Shown: piece after piece, positions 8,361-17,074 of the stretch
How positions within the stretch are numbered: the stretch's first letter is position 1
Layout: every line of letters begins with the position of its first letter
Assembly (NCBI RefSeq): GCF_009729205.1
Contig: NZ_VTHB01000002.1
Span: forward strand, 310,001-374,000
From: Mycobacteroides sp. CBMA 271
GTDB lineage: Bacteria; Actinomycetota; Actinomycetes; Mycobacteriales; Mycobacteriaceae
Length of the DNA: 64,000 nucleotides
Reading direction: 5' to 3'
Program-made: the position numbers and the translations under genes
Notes under the pieces: generated by a model
Databases searched by the model: none
What the model saw: the letters and a program-made list of their open reading frames with translations, nothing else
Told to the model about the DNA's origin: nothing

Positions 8361-10286
8361 ATGGCTGAACTCGAACGGCACCAATACGACGTTGTCGTGA
8401 TCGGTGCCGGTGGCGCCGGCTTGCGCGCCGTCATCGAGGCACGTGAACAGGGCTTCAAGGTCGCGGTGGTCTGCAAGTCCCTATTCGGTAAGGCGCACAC
8501 CGTGATGGCCGAGGGAGGCTGCGCGGCATCGATGGGTAACGCCAACTCCAAGGACAGCTGGGAGGTGCACTTCGGCGACACCATGCGCGGCGGCAAGTTC
8601 CTCAACAACTGGCGGATGGCGGAGTTGCACGCCAGGGAGGCCCCGGACCGCGTCTGGGAGCTAGAGACCTACGGCGCGTTGTTCGACCGCACCAAGGACG
8701 GCCGAATCAGCCAGCGTAACTTCGGCGGCCACACCTACCCCCGGCTGGCACACGTCGGTGACCGCACCGGCCTGGAGATCATCCGCACCATGCAGCAGAA
8801 GATCGTTTCGCTGCAGCAGGAGGATTTCGCCGAAACCGGCGACTACGAGGCGCGCATCAAGATCTTCCACGAATGCACCATCACCGACCTTCTCCTGGAC
8901 AGCACCGATGGCGTCTCCCGGATCTCGGGCGCCTTCGGGTACTGGCGCGAGACCGGGCGATTCATCCTGTTCGAGGCCCCCGCAGTGGTTTTAGCAACGG
9001 GCGGTATCGGCAAGTCGTTCAAGGTGTCATCGAACTCTTGGGAATACACCGGAGACGGGCATGCCCTGGCATTACGCGCCGGCGCGACATTGATCAACAT
9101 GGAGTTCATCCAGTTTCACCCGACCGGCATGGTCTGGCCGCCCTCGGTCAAGGGCATCTTGGTCACCGAGGGTGTGCGCGGCGACGGTGGCGTGCTGAAG
9201 AACTCCGAAGGCAAGCGGTTCATGTTCGACTACATCCCCTCGGTCTTCAAGGGCCAGTACGCCGAGACCGAGGAAGAAGCCGACCAGTGGCTCAAGGACA
9301 ACGATTCCGCGCGCCGCACCCCGGACCTGCTACCCCGTGATGAGGTAGCCCGGGCCATCAACGCCGAGGTCAAGGCGGGACGGGGCACCCCGCACGGCGG
9401 TGTGTATCTGGACATCGCTTCGCGTATCCCCACCGAGGAGATCAAGAAGCGGCTGCCCTCGATGTACCACCAGTTCAAAGAGCTCGCCGAGGTCGACATC
9501 ACCAAGGACGATATGGAGGTCGGACCGACCTGCCACTACGTGATGGGCGGGATCGAGGTCGATCCCGATTCCGGCGCCGCAACGGTGCCCGGCGTCTTCG
9601 CGGCCGGTGAATGCTCCGGAGGCATGCACGGCTCAAACCGGTTGGGCGGCAACTCCCTTTCCGACTTACTGGTCTTCGGCAGGCGCGCGGGACTGGGTGC
9701 CGCCGAATACGTCAAGGGGCTCGCATCTCGCCCACAGGTCTCCGAGGCCGATATCGACAAGGCCGCCGCTCTTGCGCTGGCGCCCTTCGGCGACCCCGCG
9801 GCCCAGGGCGCTGAAAATCCGTACACCCTGCACACCGATTTGCAGCAGGCGATGAACGACCTGGTCGGCATCATCCGCAAGGAGGAAGAAGTCGAGCAGG
9901 CCCTGGTCAAACTGAACGAGCTCAAAGAGCGATTCAAACATGTTGCGGTGGAAGGGCACCGGCAGTTCAATCCGGGTTGGCACCTGGCGATCGACATGCG
10001 CAACATGCTGATCGTCAGCGAATGCGTGGCCAAGGCGGCGCTGCTGCGCACCGAGAGCCGCGGTGGGCACACCCGTGACGACCACCCGAACATGGATGCC
10101 ACCTGGCGCAAGACACTGCTGGTGTGCAGCACCACCGGTGGCGATCCAGCAGTGCCGGACGTGCTCGTCACCCCGGAGCCGCAAACCCCGCTGCGCCCAG
10201 ACCTTTTAGAGATTTTCGAGATCGATGAGTTGGAGAAGTACTTCACGCCCGAAGAACTGACGGACCATCCGGGAAGGAAATCCTGA
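8361..10286 (+). CDS. sdhA: Succinate dehydrogenase/fumarate reductase flavoprotein subunit (Sdh1 type)
   Basis: 641 aa. FAD-dependent catalytic subunit oxidising succinate to fumarate. The Rossmann motif VVIGAGGAGLRAVIEA is at residues 11-26; AEGGCAASMGN follows, then GGHTYPRLAHVGDRTG bearing the His that links or contacts FAD. The substrate region includes FIQFHPTGM and the C-terminal GECSGGMHGSNRLGGNSLSDLLVFG. The length matches Rv0248c. It sits between the membrane anchor and the Fe-S subunit; GTG of the latter starts 1 bp after this stop, so the operon is tightly coupled. Confidence 0.96.
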   Translation: MAELERHQYDVVVIGAGGAGLRAVIEAREQGFKVAVVCKSLFGKAHTVMAEGGCAASMGNANSKDSWEVHFGDTMRGGKFLNNWRMAELHAREAPDRVWELETYGALFDRTKDGRISQRNFGGHTYPRLAHVGDRTGLEIIRTMQQKIVSLQQEDFAETGDYEARIKIFHECTITDLLLDSTDGVSRISGAFGYWRETGRFILFEAPAVVLATGGIGKSFKVSSNSWEYTGDGHALALRAGATLINMEFIQFHPTGMVWPPSVKGILVTEGVRGDGGVLKNSEGKRFMFDYIPSVFKGQYAETEEEADQWLKDNDSARRTPDLLPRDEVARAINAEVKAGRGTPHGGVYLDIASRIPTEEIKKRLPSMYHQFKELAEVDITKDDMEVGPTCHYVMGGIEVDPDSGAATVPGVFAAGECSGGMHGSNRLGGNSLSDLLVFGRRAGLGAAEYVKGLASRPQVSEADIDKAAALALAPFGDPAAQGAENPYTLHTDLQQAMNDLVGIIRKEEEVEQALVKLNELKERFKHVAVEGHRQFNPGWHLAIDMRNMLIVSECVAKAALLRTESRGGHTRDDHPNMDATWRKTLLVCSTTGGDPAVPDVLVTPEPQTPLRPDLLEIFEIDELEKYFTPEELTDHPGRKS

Positions 10287-10287
10287 C

Positions 10288-11037
10288 GTGACGACTTACG
10301 ACGCACATCTGCGGGTCTGGCGAGGCGACGACACCGGCGGTCAGCTCGTCGATTACACCGTGCCGGTGAGCGAGGGTGAGGTGGTGCTCGACATCGTCCA
10401 CCGAATCCAGGCGACCCAAGCCGGCGACTTGGCGGTGCGGTGGAACTGCAAAGCGGGCAAGTGCGGTTCCTGCTCGGCGGAGATCAACGGCCGGCCCCGG
10501 CTGCTGTGCATGACCCGGATGTCGACATTCGATGAGTCCGAGACCGTCACGATCACCCCGTTGCGTGCGTTCCCCGTAATGCGGGATCTCGTCACCGATG
10601 TGTCCTTCAACTACCAAAAGGCCAGGGAAGTACAGTCGTTCACCCCGCCCAAGGACTTGAAGCCCGGCGAGTACCGGATGCAGCAGGAGGATGTGGAGCG
10701 CTCGCAGGAGTTCCGCAAGTGCATCGAATGCTTCCTGTGCCAGAACACCTGCCACGCAGTGCGTGATCACGAGGAGAACAAGAAGGCCTTCGCCGGCCCG
10801 CGCTATCTGATGCGCGTGGCCGAGCTGGAGATGCACCCGCTGGACGTCGCCGACCGCCGCGAGGTGGCGCAGGAGGAGCTCGGCCTCGGCTACTGCAACA
10901 TCACCAAGTGCTGCACCGACGTGTGTCCCGAAGGTATCCACATCACCGACAACGCGCTGATCCCGCTCAAGGAACGTGTCGCCGACCGTAAGTACGACCC
11001 GATCGTGTGGTTGGGCAACAAACTGTTCCGCCGCTAG
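10288..11037 (+). CDS. sdhB: Succinate dehydrogenase iron-sulfur subunit (Sdh1 type)
   Basis: 249 aa, GTG start with GGAAGGA upstream. The N-terminal plant-type ferredoxin domain has CKAGKCGSC and a later Cys (LLC) for a [2Fe-2S] cluster. The C-terminal domain has CIECFLCQNTC and CCTDVCPEG for two further clusters. It relays electrons from the flavoprotein to the membrane subunit and matches Rv0247c in size. It is the last gene of the operon; the next gene begins 41 bp downstream with its own hydrophobic N-terminus. Confidence 0.95.
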   Translation: MTTYDAHLRVWRGDDTGGQLVDYTVPVSEGEVVLDIVHRIQATQAGDLAVRWNCKAGKCGSCSAEINGRPRLLCMTRMSTFDESETVTITPLRAFPVMRDLVTDVSFNYQKAREVQSFTPPKDLKPGEYRMQQEDVERSQEFRKCIECFLCQNTCHAVRDHEENKKAFAGPRYLMRVAELEMHPLDVADRREVAQEELGLGYCNITKCCTDVCPEGIHITDNALIPLKERVADRKYDPIVWLGNKLFRR

Positions 11038-11078
11038 AAACGGCGCATAACCACACGCACGTTCGCTAGGTTGTCGCC

Positions 11079-11687
11079 ATGGAAACCTGGCTGATCATCA
11101 TCATCGTGGTCGCATGTCTGGCTGCCGCCGGAGCAATTGCGGGCTTGATCCTGTTGGCAGTCCTGGCCGCGGGCGGACTCACCGCGGCACGGTTCAACCT
11201 CACCCCGGTGGCCGCCGATCAGCTCACCGAATACCTCGACACCGAGGCCTCATTCGCGATCTCCGTGCATCGAGACTTCCCCAACCCGCCCGATGACGTG
11301 TTCAAGGCCCTGCTCGACGAGCGGTTCATGCGCTGGGTCCCGTTCACCAAGGGCGTCGACTACGCCGGCACGGCGTTGCGCGACGTCGGCACCAAGCGGG
11401 CCTTTGTCAACACCTTCGGTGTGCTGGCCGAACAGATCGTCATCAACGAACCCAACCAGCGCCTGGGTGTCACCATCACCGCGTTTTCCGTTCCGCTGGT
11501 TCTGGATTCGGCGGCCGAGATCTTCGATGTGACCAGCACCGGTGAGGGCTGGACGCGGCTCACTTGGAACGTTGGCGGCACCCCGAAGTGGGTGGGTTGG
11601 CTGCCGCTACGTCTGGCCGCGCCCCTGGTGCGCCCGGTGGCCAGGTGGCAGCTCGGCAAGCTCCGCTCGATCATGGGCGGCCGCTAA
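11079..11687 (+). CDS. Membrane-anchored SRPBCC (polyketide cyclase/START-like) protein
   Basis: 202 aa. One strong N-terminal transmembrane helix (WLIIIIVVACLAAAGAIAGLILLAVLAAGG, residues 4-33) is followed by an SRPBCC-type domain (SVHRDFPNPPDDVFKALLDERFMRWVPFTKGVDY ... GEGWTRLTWNVGG). SRPBCC domains bind hydrophobic ligands; no catalytic residues can be assigned. The topology would place the domain on one face of the membrane, possibly handling lipids. No good Shine-Dalgarno is visible before ATG 11079. It may be cotranscribed with the sdh operon. Confidence 0.75.
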   Translation: METWLIIIIVVACLAAAGAIAGLILLAVLAAGGLTAARFNLTPVAADQLTEYLDTEASFAISVHRDFPNPPDDVFKALLDERFMRWVPFTKGVDYAGTALRDVGTKRAFVNTFGVLAEQIVINEPNQRLGVTITAFSVPLVLDSAAEIFDVTSTGEGWTRLTWNVGGTPKWVGWLPLRLAAPLVRPVARWQLGKLRSIMGGR

Positions 11688-11782
11688 CCCGGTTCGCCCG
11701 GCCGCCGAACTCCAAGTACTGGCGCGGGACTTTGTGGCCCGTCGCCAATGCCACCCGCGGGCGATACGAGCAGCATCGGACT

Positions 11783-11938
11783 ATGGGTGACATCGTGAGC
11801 GTCGCGGATATCCGCACTGCCATCAAAGAGCTCGATTTGCGCGCCGATCTGGCCGATCGCGAAGGTCGCGCCGATGACGCACGCGAGCTCCGCGATCGCC
11901 TTCGCGGATACCAGGAAGAACTCTCCAAGCGTCCCTAG
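11783..11938 (+). CDS. Small conserved-looking hypothetical protein (51 aa)
   Basis: 51 aa, highly charged and probably helical (IRTAIKELDLRADLADREGRADDARELRDRL), resembling short coiled-coil proteins. ATG 11783 or GTG 11795 could initiate. A longer frame upstream lacks coding character. No function can be proposed. It lies between the SRPBCC gene and the ArsR gene. Confidence 0.5.
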   Translation: MGDIVSVADIRTAIKELDLRADLADREGRADDARELRDRLRGYQEELSKRP

Positions 11939-11989
11939 GCCGTAGTTGCCGTCTGGGACGCCATCGCGCAGATCTTTTATATGTGCTTG

Positions 11990-12003
11990 TGTCTATATAG
12001 ACA
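11990..12003. promoter_or_regulatory. Probable ArsR operator
   Basis: TGTCTATATAGACA, a perfect 14-bp palindrome ending 18 bp before the arsR-type start codon at 12022, placed to block its own promoter. Confidence 0.65.
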
Positions 12004-12021
12004 ATCTGCGATACTCGGATC

Positions 12022-12339
12022 ATGGACGTCTTTGAAGCGGTCGCAGAGCCAAGCAGACGCGTGCTGCTTGATGCCCTGGCCGGCGGTGATTGGGCCGCCG
12101 GGGATCTCGTCGCGACACTGCCCGGACTGACCCAACCCACCGTCTCTCGGCATCTACGCGTGCTGCGCGAGGTGGGTCTGGTCGAAGTAAGACCGGACGC
12201 ACAACGCCGGATCTACGCTTTGCGCGCCGACGGCCTGGTCCAGATCGACCAGTGGATCGACCCATATCGACACTTCTGGAATGACCATCTGGACGCGCTG
12301 GAACGCCACCTTTTCCGCTCACACGAGGAGCCCAGGTGA
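12022..12339 (+). CDS. ArsR-family winged-helix regulator
   Basis: 105 aa. The HTH is LVATLPGLTQPTVSRHLRVLREVGLVEVRPDAQRRIYAL, about residues 33-72, with typical ArsR/SmtB topology. There is no obvious CxC metal motif, so it is more likely one of the non-metal ArsR proteins that accompany AHSA1-domain genes. Its last bases (GTGA) overlap the start of the AHSA1 gene at 12336, so the two are translationally coupled. A perfect palindrome at 11990-12003 probably mediates autoregulation. Confidence 0.88.
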   Translation: MDVFEAVAEPSRRVLLDALAGGDWAAGDLVATLPGLTQPTVSRHLRVLREVGLVEVRPDAQRRIYALRADGLVQIDQWIDPYRHFWNDHLDALERHLFRSHEEPR

Positions 12340-12875
12340 ACAAGCGCCTGGGCCGACTCGTTGTGGACGGCGATCGTGCCACCCTCATCTTCGAGCGACG
12401 CCTACCCTTCCCGGTGCAGACGGTGTGGTCGGCGATCGCGGACCCCGAGCAGCGCCGCGCCTGGATCGGTGAAACCACCTTGGAAACCCACACCGGCGGA
12501 CATTTCGAAATGGTGCCGTCCGGGCCGCCGCTGCCGCCCGAGGCGAAACGAGTGACCGGTCGCGTTCTCGTCTGGGAACCACCGCACGTGCTCGAACACG
12601 AATGGAAACAGGCGATCCTCGATGAGCCGCTTGCGCAAAGAGGATCGGAGCCCGCGCACAGCGTGGTTCGGTATGAGTTGAGCGCCGACGGGGACGGAAC
12701 CCTGCTGCGCTTCACACACCGTGGCCTGAGCGTCCAGCACGCCAACGGTTTCCGTCCAGGCACCCACGCCTTCCTCGACCGCCTCATCGCCCACCTCCTC
12801 GGCGAACCCCTGCCGGAATGGCCACAGCGTTACCAAGAAATTGCCAAACTGATTGCCGCCGAAGCGGCGAGCTGA
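12336..12875 (+). CDS. AHSA1/SRPBCC-domain protein coupled to ArsR
   Basis: 179 aa, GTG start overlapping the ArsR stop. An AHSA1-like fold: ERRLPFPVQTVWSAIADPEQRRAWIGETTLETHTGG then FEMVPSG and VLVWEPPHVLEHEW. ArsR-AHSA1 pairs are frequent in actinobacteria; the ligand is unknown. A copy of the dispersed repeat lies in frame at 12620-12642, encoding about eight residues (DEPLAQRG) between the HEWKQ and VVRYELS strands. Homologues would be expected to lack it. The flavodoxin gene follows 11 bp downstream. Confidence 0.82.
   Translation: MNKRLGRLVVDGDRATLIFERRLPFPVQTVWSAIADPEQRRAWIGETTLETHTGGHFEMVPSGPPLPPEAKRVTGRVLVWEPPHVLEHEWKQAILDEPLAQRGSEPAHSVVRYELSADGDGTLLRFTHRGLSVQHANGFRPGTHAFLDRLIAHLLGEPLPEWPQRYQEIAKLIAAEAAS
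12620..12642 (+). repeat. Dispersed repeat, copy 3, inside AHSA1 CDS
   Basis: Matches the repeat core over 23 bp with one change (gcgcaaagag for gcgcgaagag). It is in frame with the host gene. Confidence 0.75.
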
Positions 12876-12886
12876 GAGGAATCACC

Positions 12887-13489
12887 ATGTCTCTGAACGG
12901 ATCCGGACCGAGCATCGTTATTGTCTTCCACTCCGGCTTTGGCCACACCGCCGCTCTCGCCCAGGCCGTCGCCGACGGTGTCCGCGAGACCGGCGCGGAG
13001 GTGACGCTGATCTCTGCCGGTGATATGACCGATACCGAGTGGGACATCGTGGACGATGCCGACGCGCTGATCTTCGGCAGCGCCGTCTACATGGGCAACG
13101 TGGCCGCGGGATTCCAAGCCTTCGCGGAAAAGACAGGCCGACGGTGCATGGAAGGAGCATGGCGCGACAAGGTGGCCGCGGGATTCGTGAACTCCGGCGC
13201 CAAGGCCGGAGACAAGCTGCATGCGTTGACCTCGATGGCCGTCTTCGCCGCGCAGCACCACATGCATTGGGTGAGCCTCGGCCTCGGCGCCGGGTGGAAC
13301 AGCGCCGCCGGTAGCGAGCACGACCTCAACCGGCTCGGCTTCTGGCTGGGCGCGGGTACACAGACCGATGTCGACGCCAATCCGGATCAGGTACATCCCG
13401 CCGATCTGCAGACCTGCCGCCACCTGGGTGAACGAGTCGCCACCGTGACGAGGCAGCTGGTCGCGGGACGCCTTGCCGTAGCCGTCTAG
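12887..13489 (+). CDS. Flavodoxin/WrbA-like NAD(P)H:quinone oxidoreductase family protein
   Basis: 200 aa. An FMN phosphate loop near residue 15 (FHSGFGHTAALAQAVADG), then VDDADALIFGSAVYMGNVAAGFQAF, and GAKAGDKLHALTSMAVFAAQHHMHWVSLG, the flavodoxin-like pattern of WrbA/NAD(P)H quinone reductases. It probably performs two-electron reduction of quinones or dyes. ATG 12887 has GAGAGGA 7 bp upstream. It is downstream of the AHSA1 gene and overlaps the convergent HxlR gene by 4 bp. Confidence 0.85.
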   Translation: MSLNGSGPSIVIVFHSGFGHTAALAQAVADGVRETGAEVTLISAGDMTDTEWDIVDDADALIFGSAVYMGNVAAGFQAFAEKTGRRCMEGAWRDKVAAGFVNSGAKAGDKLHALTSMAVFAAQHHMHWVSLGLGAGWNSAAGSEHDLNRLGFWLGAGTQTDVDANPDQVHPADLQTCRHLGERVATVTRQLVAGRLAVAV

Positions 13490-13965
13490 CGCCCCGTCCG
13501 CCGAATCTCTATACCGTCCGCGGTAACCGTCTGGGCCGGCCGAGAGGTCACCTGAACCTCAATTTCTCTGCCGGTCTTCTTGTCGATCAACGCCAGCGGT
13601 TTGCGCCCGTCCTGCAGGTACTCATCCCCCCACTTGAGCAGGGCGAGCAGGACCGGCAGGAGATCTTGACCCATCTGCGTCAGGACGTACCCGTCGCGCT
13701 CGCGCTGCCCAGGTTCGCGGTAAGGGACCTTGGCGATGACGCCTTCGGTCTCCAGTTGTTTGAGGGCCCGAGAAACCGCGGGTGCCGACACTCCGATTCT
13801 GTCGGCGAACTCGTCGAATCGCGTTGATCCGTATAAACATTCGCGGACGATCAAAAAGGCTGTCTTGGTGCCGAGGAGATCCAGGGCCTTCCCGATCGAA
13901 CACGCGTCGGTGTTCCACCGGGAGCGATCCTGTAGCAGTCGCTCGAACTCCATGGTCACCACCAC
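13486..13965 (-). CDS. HxlR-family transcriptional regulator
   Basis: 159 aa. An HxlR winged helix with the conserved CSIGKALDLLGTKTAFLIVRECLYGSTRFDEFADRIGVSAPAVSRALKQLETEGVI segment (residues about 22-78) and a redox-capable Cys22. These regulators often respond to electrophiles or quinones. It is divergent from an SDR/tautomerase operon, with two related inverted repeats in the 74-bp gap. An internal ATG at 13953 (MEFERLL) is an alternative start. Confidence 0.9.
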   Translation of the reverse strand: MVVTMEFERLLQDRSRWNTDACSIGKALDLLGTKTAFLIVRECLYGSTRFDEFADRIGVSAPAVSRALKQLETEGVIAKVPYREPGQRERDGYVLTQMGQDLLPVLLALLKWGDEYLQDGRKPLALIDKKTGREIEVQVTSRPAQTVTADGIEIRRTGR

Positions 13966-13973
13966 ATATTAAC

Positions 13974-13987
13974 TAACGCTTGCGTTA
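13974..13987. promoter_or_regulatory. Putative HxlR operator 1
   Basis: TAACGC-TT-GCGTTA inverted repeat next to the HxlR start. It shares the TAACG half-site with the second dyad 41 bp away. Confidence 0.6.
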
Positions 13988-14012
13988 TTCAGCTAGTGCC
14001 GCTACGTTTCTG

Positions 14013-14030
14013 ACTAACGACAACGTTAGT
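14013..14030. promoter_or_regulatory. Putative HxlR operator 2
   Basis: ACTAACG-N4-CGTTAGT inverted repeat just upstream of the SDR start; same half-site as operator 1. Confidence 0.6.
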
Positions 14031-14042
14031 TAGGAGCTTGTG

Positions 14043-14741
14043 ATGATCGACGGCAAGGTAGTTCTGGTCACCGGAGGGCGACGCGGTTTGGGTGCAGCGA
14101 TCGTCGATGAGGTCCTCAGCCGCGGAGCACGCAAGGTGTACAGCACCGCCCGCGAACCGTTCGAGGACACGCGCCAACAGGTGGCGACCAAGCAGCTCGA
14201 GGTGACCTCCGAGGCTTCCGTCACCGAGCTCGCCCGCGAGCTGACCGATGTGGACATCGTGGTCAACAATGCCGGTGTGCTCTATCCCGATTCGCTGCTG
14301 ACCGGCGACTTCGACCGCATCGACGCGACATTTCAGACCAACGTGTTCGGGCCGCTGCGCGTGGCCCGGGCATTCGCGCCGATCCTCAAGGCCAACGGCG
14401 GCGGCGCCATTGTGAACATCCACTCCGTGCTCTCGTGGCTGGGCGGATCCGGCGCCTACGGAGCGTCGAAGGCCGCCATCTGGTCGGTGTCCAACTCGCT
14501 GCGCCTGGAATTGGAATCGCAGCAGACCCAAGTGCTCGGTGTTCATGCCGGATTCATCGACACCGACATGGTGTCGGCACTCGAGGTCCCCAAGACACCG
14601 CCACGCGTTATCGCCGAACGCATCATCGACGCCTTGGAGAAAGGCGACAACGAGGTGCTGACCGACGATCTCACCGCCGGAATCAAGACGCTGCTGTCGG
14701 GCCCCGTCGAGAACCTGGCCTACCGGCCCGGGGGCAACTGA
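14043..14741 (+). CDS. Short-chain dehydrogenase/reductase
   Basis: 232-aa classical SDR: VTGGRRGLGAAI (NAD(P)-binding TGxxxGxG, residues 10-20), VVNNAG, catalytic Ser in IHSVLSWLGGSGAYGASKAA with the YxxxK pair. NAD(P)-dependent oxidoreductase, substrate unknown. TAGGAG upstream supports ATG 14043 (GTG 14040 is also possible). It heads an operon with the tautomerase gene one base downstream and is divergent from HxlR, its probable repressor. Confidence 0.92.
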   Translation: MIDGKVVLVTGGRRGLGAAIVDEVLSRGARKVYSTAREPFEDTRQQVATKQLEVTSEASVTELARELTDVDIVVNNAGVLYPDSLLTGDFDRIDATFQTNVFGPLRVARAFAPILKANGGGAIVNIHSVLSWLGGSGAYGASKAAIWSVSNSLRLELESQQTQVLGVHAGFIDTDMVSALEVPKTPPRVIAERIIDALEKGDNEVLTDDLTAGIKTLLSGPVENLAYRPGGN

Positions 14742-14742
14742 C

Positions 14743-15177
14743 ATGCCCCTCTGGAACATCTACCACACACCAGATGTGTTCTCCGACAATGAGAAATCCG
14801 AACTCTCTAGGAGTATCACGGACATCTACACCGCCGCGGGACTACCCCGGTTCTACGTGGTGACGCTGTTCACGGAAGTTCGGCCGGGAAACTTCTACGT
14901 CGGCGGCGAGCAGACCACGGCAGGCGTCCGGATCCACGTCGACCACATCGCCCGCACCCTGCCCGATAAATCCAGTCGGGAGCGCGTCACCGCGCGGATC
15001 GGCCAGGTCCTCGCTCCCTACCTGACCAAAGACGGCCTGCATTGGGAGTTCCACATCGACGAGACCAGCGAGGAGCTCTGGATGATCAACGGGCAGGTGC
15101 CGCCCCCGATGAACTCGGACGCCGAACGAGAGTGGGCGCGGACCAACAGCTCCGGACCCTATCTGGCCAGCGCCTGA
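14743..15177 (+). CDS. Tautomerase-superfamily protein, cis-CaaD-like
   Basis: 144 aa. After Met removal it has the N-terminal Pro-1 (MPLWNIYHT) that is the catalytic base of the tautomerase superfamily. The length is that of the cis-3-chloroacrylic acid dehalogenase subgroup (fused beta-alpha-beta units). WEFHIDETSEELWMINGQVPP resembles the C-terminal half of that group. Actual substrates may be enols or ketones rather than haloacrylates. It is cotranscribed with the SDR, suggesting a short detoxification route. Confidence 0.82.
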   Translation: MPLWNIYHTPDVFSDNEKSELSRSITDIYTAAGLPRFYVVTLFTEVRPGNFYVGGEQTTAGVRIHVDHIARTLPDKSSRERVTARIGQVLAPYLTKDGLHWEFHIDETSEELWMINGQVPPPMNSDAEREWARTNSSGPYLASA

Positions 15178-15675
<498 letters not shown>

Positions 15676-15694
15676 TCACCTCTAGTCTTGCTTC

Positions 15695-16492
15695 ATGACG
15701 TCTCATGTGACCCTACGCGTCGAGGGCCAGGTGGCTCGCGTGACCTTGGCTCGACCCGAGAAGCTCAACGGACTCACCTTGGACATGCTGAACGGCCTCA
15801 CCGCCGCCGCCCGCCATATTGCCTCGGACGCCTCCATCCGCGCAGTCGTACTGTCCGGTGAGGGGGAGGCTTTTTCCACGGGTCTCGATTTCGCCGCCGC
15901 CGGGAAGGACACGGCCCGCGTGGTCGCGAACTTCATCCCGCTACCGTGGTTGGGCACCAACGGTTTTCAGGAAGCGTGCTGGGCATGGCGACGGCTACGC
16001 GTCCCCGTCATCACCGTGATCCACGGTCGCTGCTACGGGGGTGGACTACAGCTGGCGCTAGCCACCGACTTCCGGTTCACCACACCCGATGCCGAGTTCT
16101 CCATCCTGGAAGCCAAGTGGGGCCTCATCCCCGATATGTCAGGAAGCGTCACGCTGAGTCAATTGATCGGGATCGACACGGCCAAGCGACTCACCATGAC
16201 CGGTGAGATGTTCGACGGCTTCTACGCCAAGGAGATCGGACTAGTCACCCAGGTCAGCGCCGACCCCGAAGCCGACGCGCAGGAACTCATCGACCAGATC
16301 CTCACCCGCTCCCCCGATTCGGTGGCGGCCGCCAAGACGCTCTTCGACAGGGCCTGGTCAATGGTGCCGCGGCGCGCCTTCGGGCTGGAGCGTCGCCTGC
16401 AGCTGCGCCTCATGCGAGGCGCCAACTTCGCCATCGCGCGCAGGGCGGGCATCGAGAAGACCGAGCCGGAATTCAAGGCCCGCAGCATCTAG
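15695..16492 (+). CDS. Enoyl-CoA hydratase/isomerase family protein
   Basis: 265-aa crotonase: oxyanion-hole segments SGEGEAFSTGLDFAA and HGRCYGGGLQLALATDFRF (residues about 110-128), and SILEAKWGLIPDMSGS carrying the region of the second catalytic Glu in hydratases. It acts on acyl-CoA thioesters in beta-oxidation or a related pathway. CDS starts at ATG 15695. It is divergent from the flavin reductase and convergent with the small secreted protein. Confidence 0.9.
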   Translation: MTSHVTLRVEGQVARVTLARPEKLNGLTLDMLNGLTAAARHIASDASIRAVVLSGEGEAFSTGLDFAAAGKDTARVVANFIPLPWLGTNGFQEACWAWRRLRVPVITVIHGRCYGGGLQLALATDFRFTTPDAEFSILEAKWGLIPDMSGSVTLSQLIGIDTAKRLTMTGEMFDGFYAKEIGLVTQVSADPEADAQELIDQILTRSPDSVAAAKTLFDRAWSMVPRRAFGLERRLQLRLMRGANFAIARRAGIEKTEPEFKARSI

Positions 16493-16566
16493 CGTGGGCG
16501 ACAGGAACGCCACTGCGTTGACGCGTTGCCCCTGACGTTAGCTCACGTGTGATCTTGATTCGCTTG

Positions 16567-16878
16567 TCACGCCGCAGGTACACAGTCGCGGAGCTCGGGG
16601 GCCATGCCATACGGACCCCACATCTGCCGCTCCGCATCTTGACGCGCCTCGGGCTCGTTACTTCCGCGGCCGATCACCGAGCCTGCCCACTGCTTCATGC
16701 CGAACCCCATGCCTGGCATGCTGCCCGGGCCAAATCCAGGTGGACCGAAGTTGTTGTTGGCGTACACCTGGCATTGGACCGCAACGGACCCCTCCCCGGG
16801 TAGCGCCGAAGCAATCGGCGCAGCGAACACCGCGACTGCTAATCCGACCCCTACCGCCACCGAACAAATCGCCCGCAT
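16567..16878 (-). CDS. Small secreted protein, function unknown
   Basis: 103 aa with a clear Sec signal (RAICSVAVGVGLAVAVFAAPIASA, cleavage expected before LPGEGS). The mature part is about 78 aa with two Cys, a Gly/Pro/Met-rich stretch (GPPGFGPGSMPGMGFG) and a C-terminal CVPAA. GAGGAGG about 6 bp upstream fixes ATG 16878. Its promoter side faces the kinase gene. The family is not recognised. Confidence 0.7.
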   Translation of the reverse strand: MRAICSVAVGVGLAVAVFAAPIASALPGEGSVAVQCQVYANNNFGPPGFGPGSMPGMGFGMKQWAGSVIGRGSNEPEARQDAERQMWGPYGMAPELRDCVPAA

Positions 16879-17074
16879 GGTTCCTCCTCCTCGGTATCTG
16901 ACAATAGTTTGCCACAGCTCAAGTATTGCGCGCACTGACGGTTCGCGAGCGAGATCCGAAGGATCGCTGAGCGCGGATCACCCAAGGCTTCGCGCCGGCC
17001 GCGGTCTTCGCCGCCATGAGGAAACAACCCAAGTACGATGGCCAAACCGTCGGGTGAGAGGGACGCACAGGGGA

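Noticed and set aside
16697..17074. N-terminal extension of the Ser/Thr kinase frame
   Set aside because: Antisense to the small secreted protein gene with a clear signal peptide and Shine-Dalgarno; the kinase domain begins after 17075.
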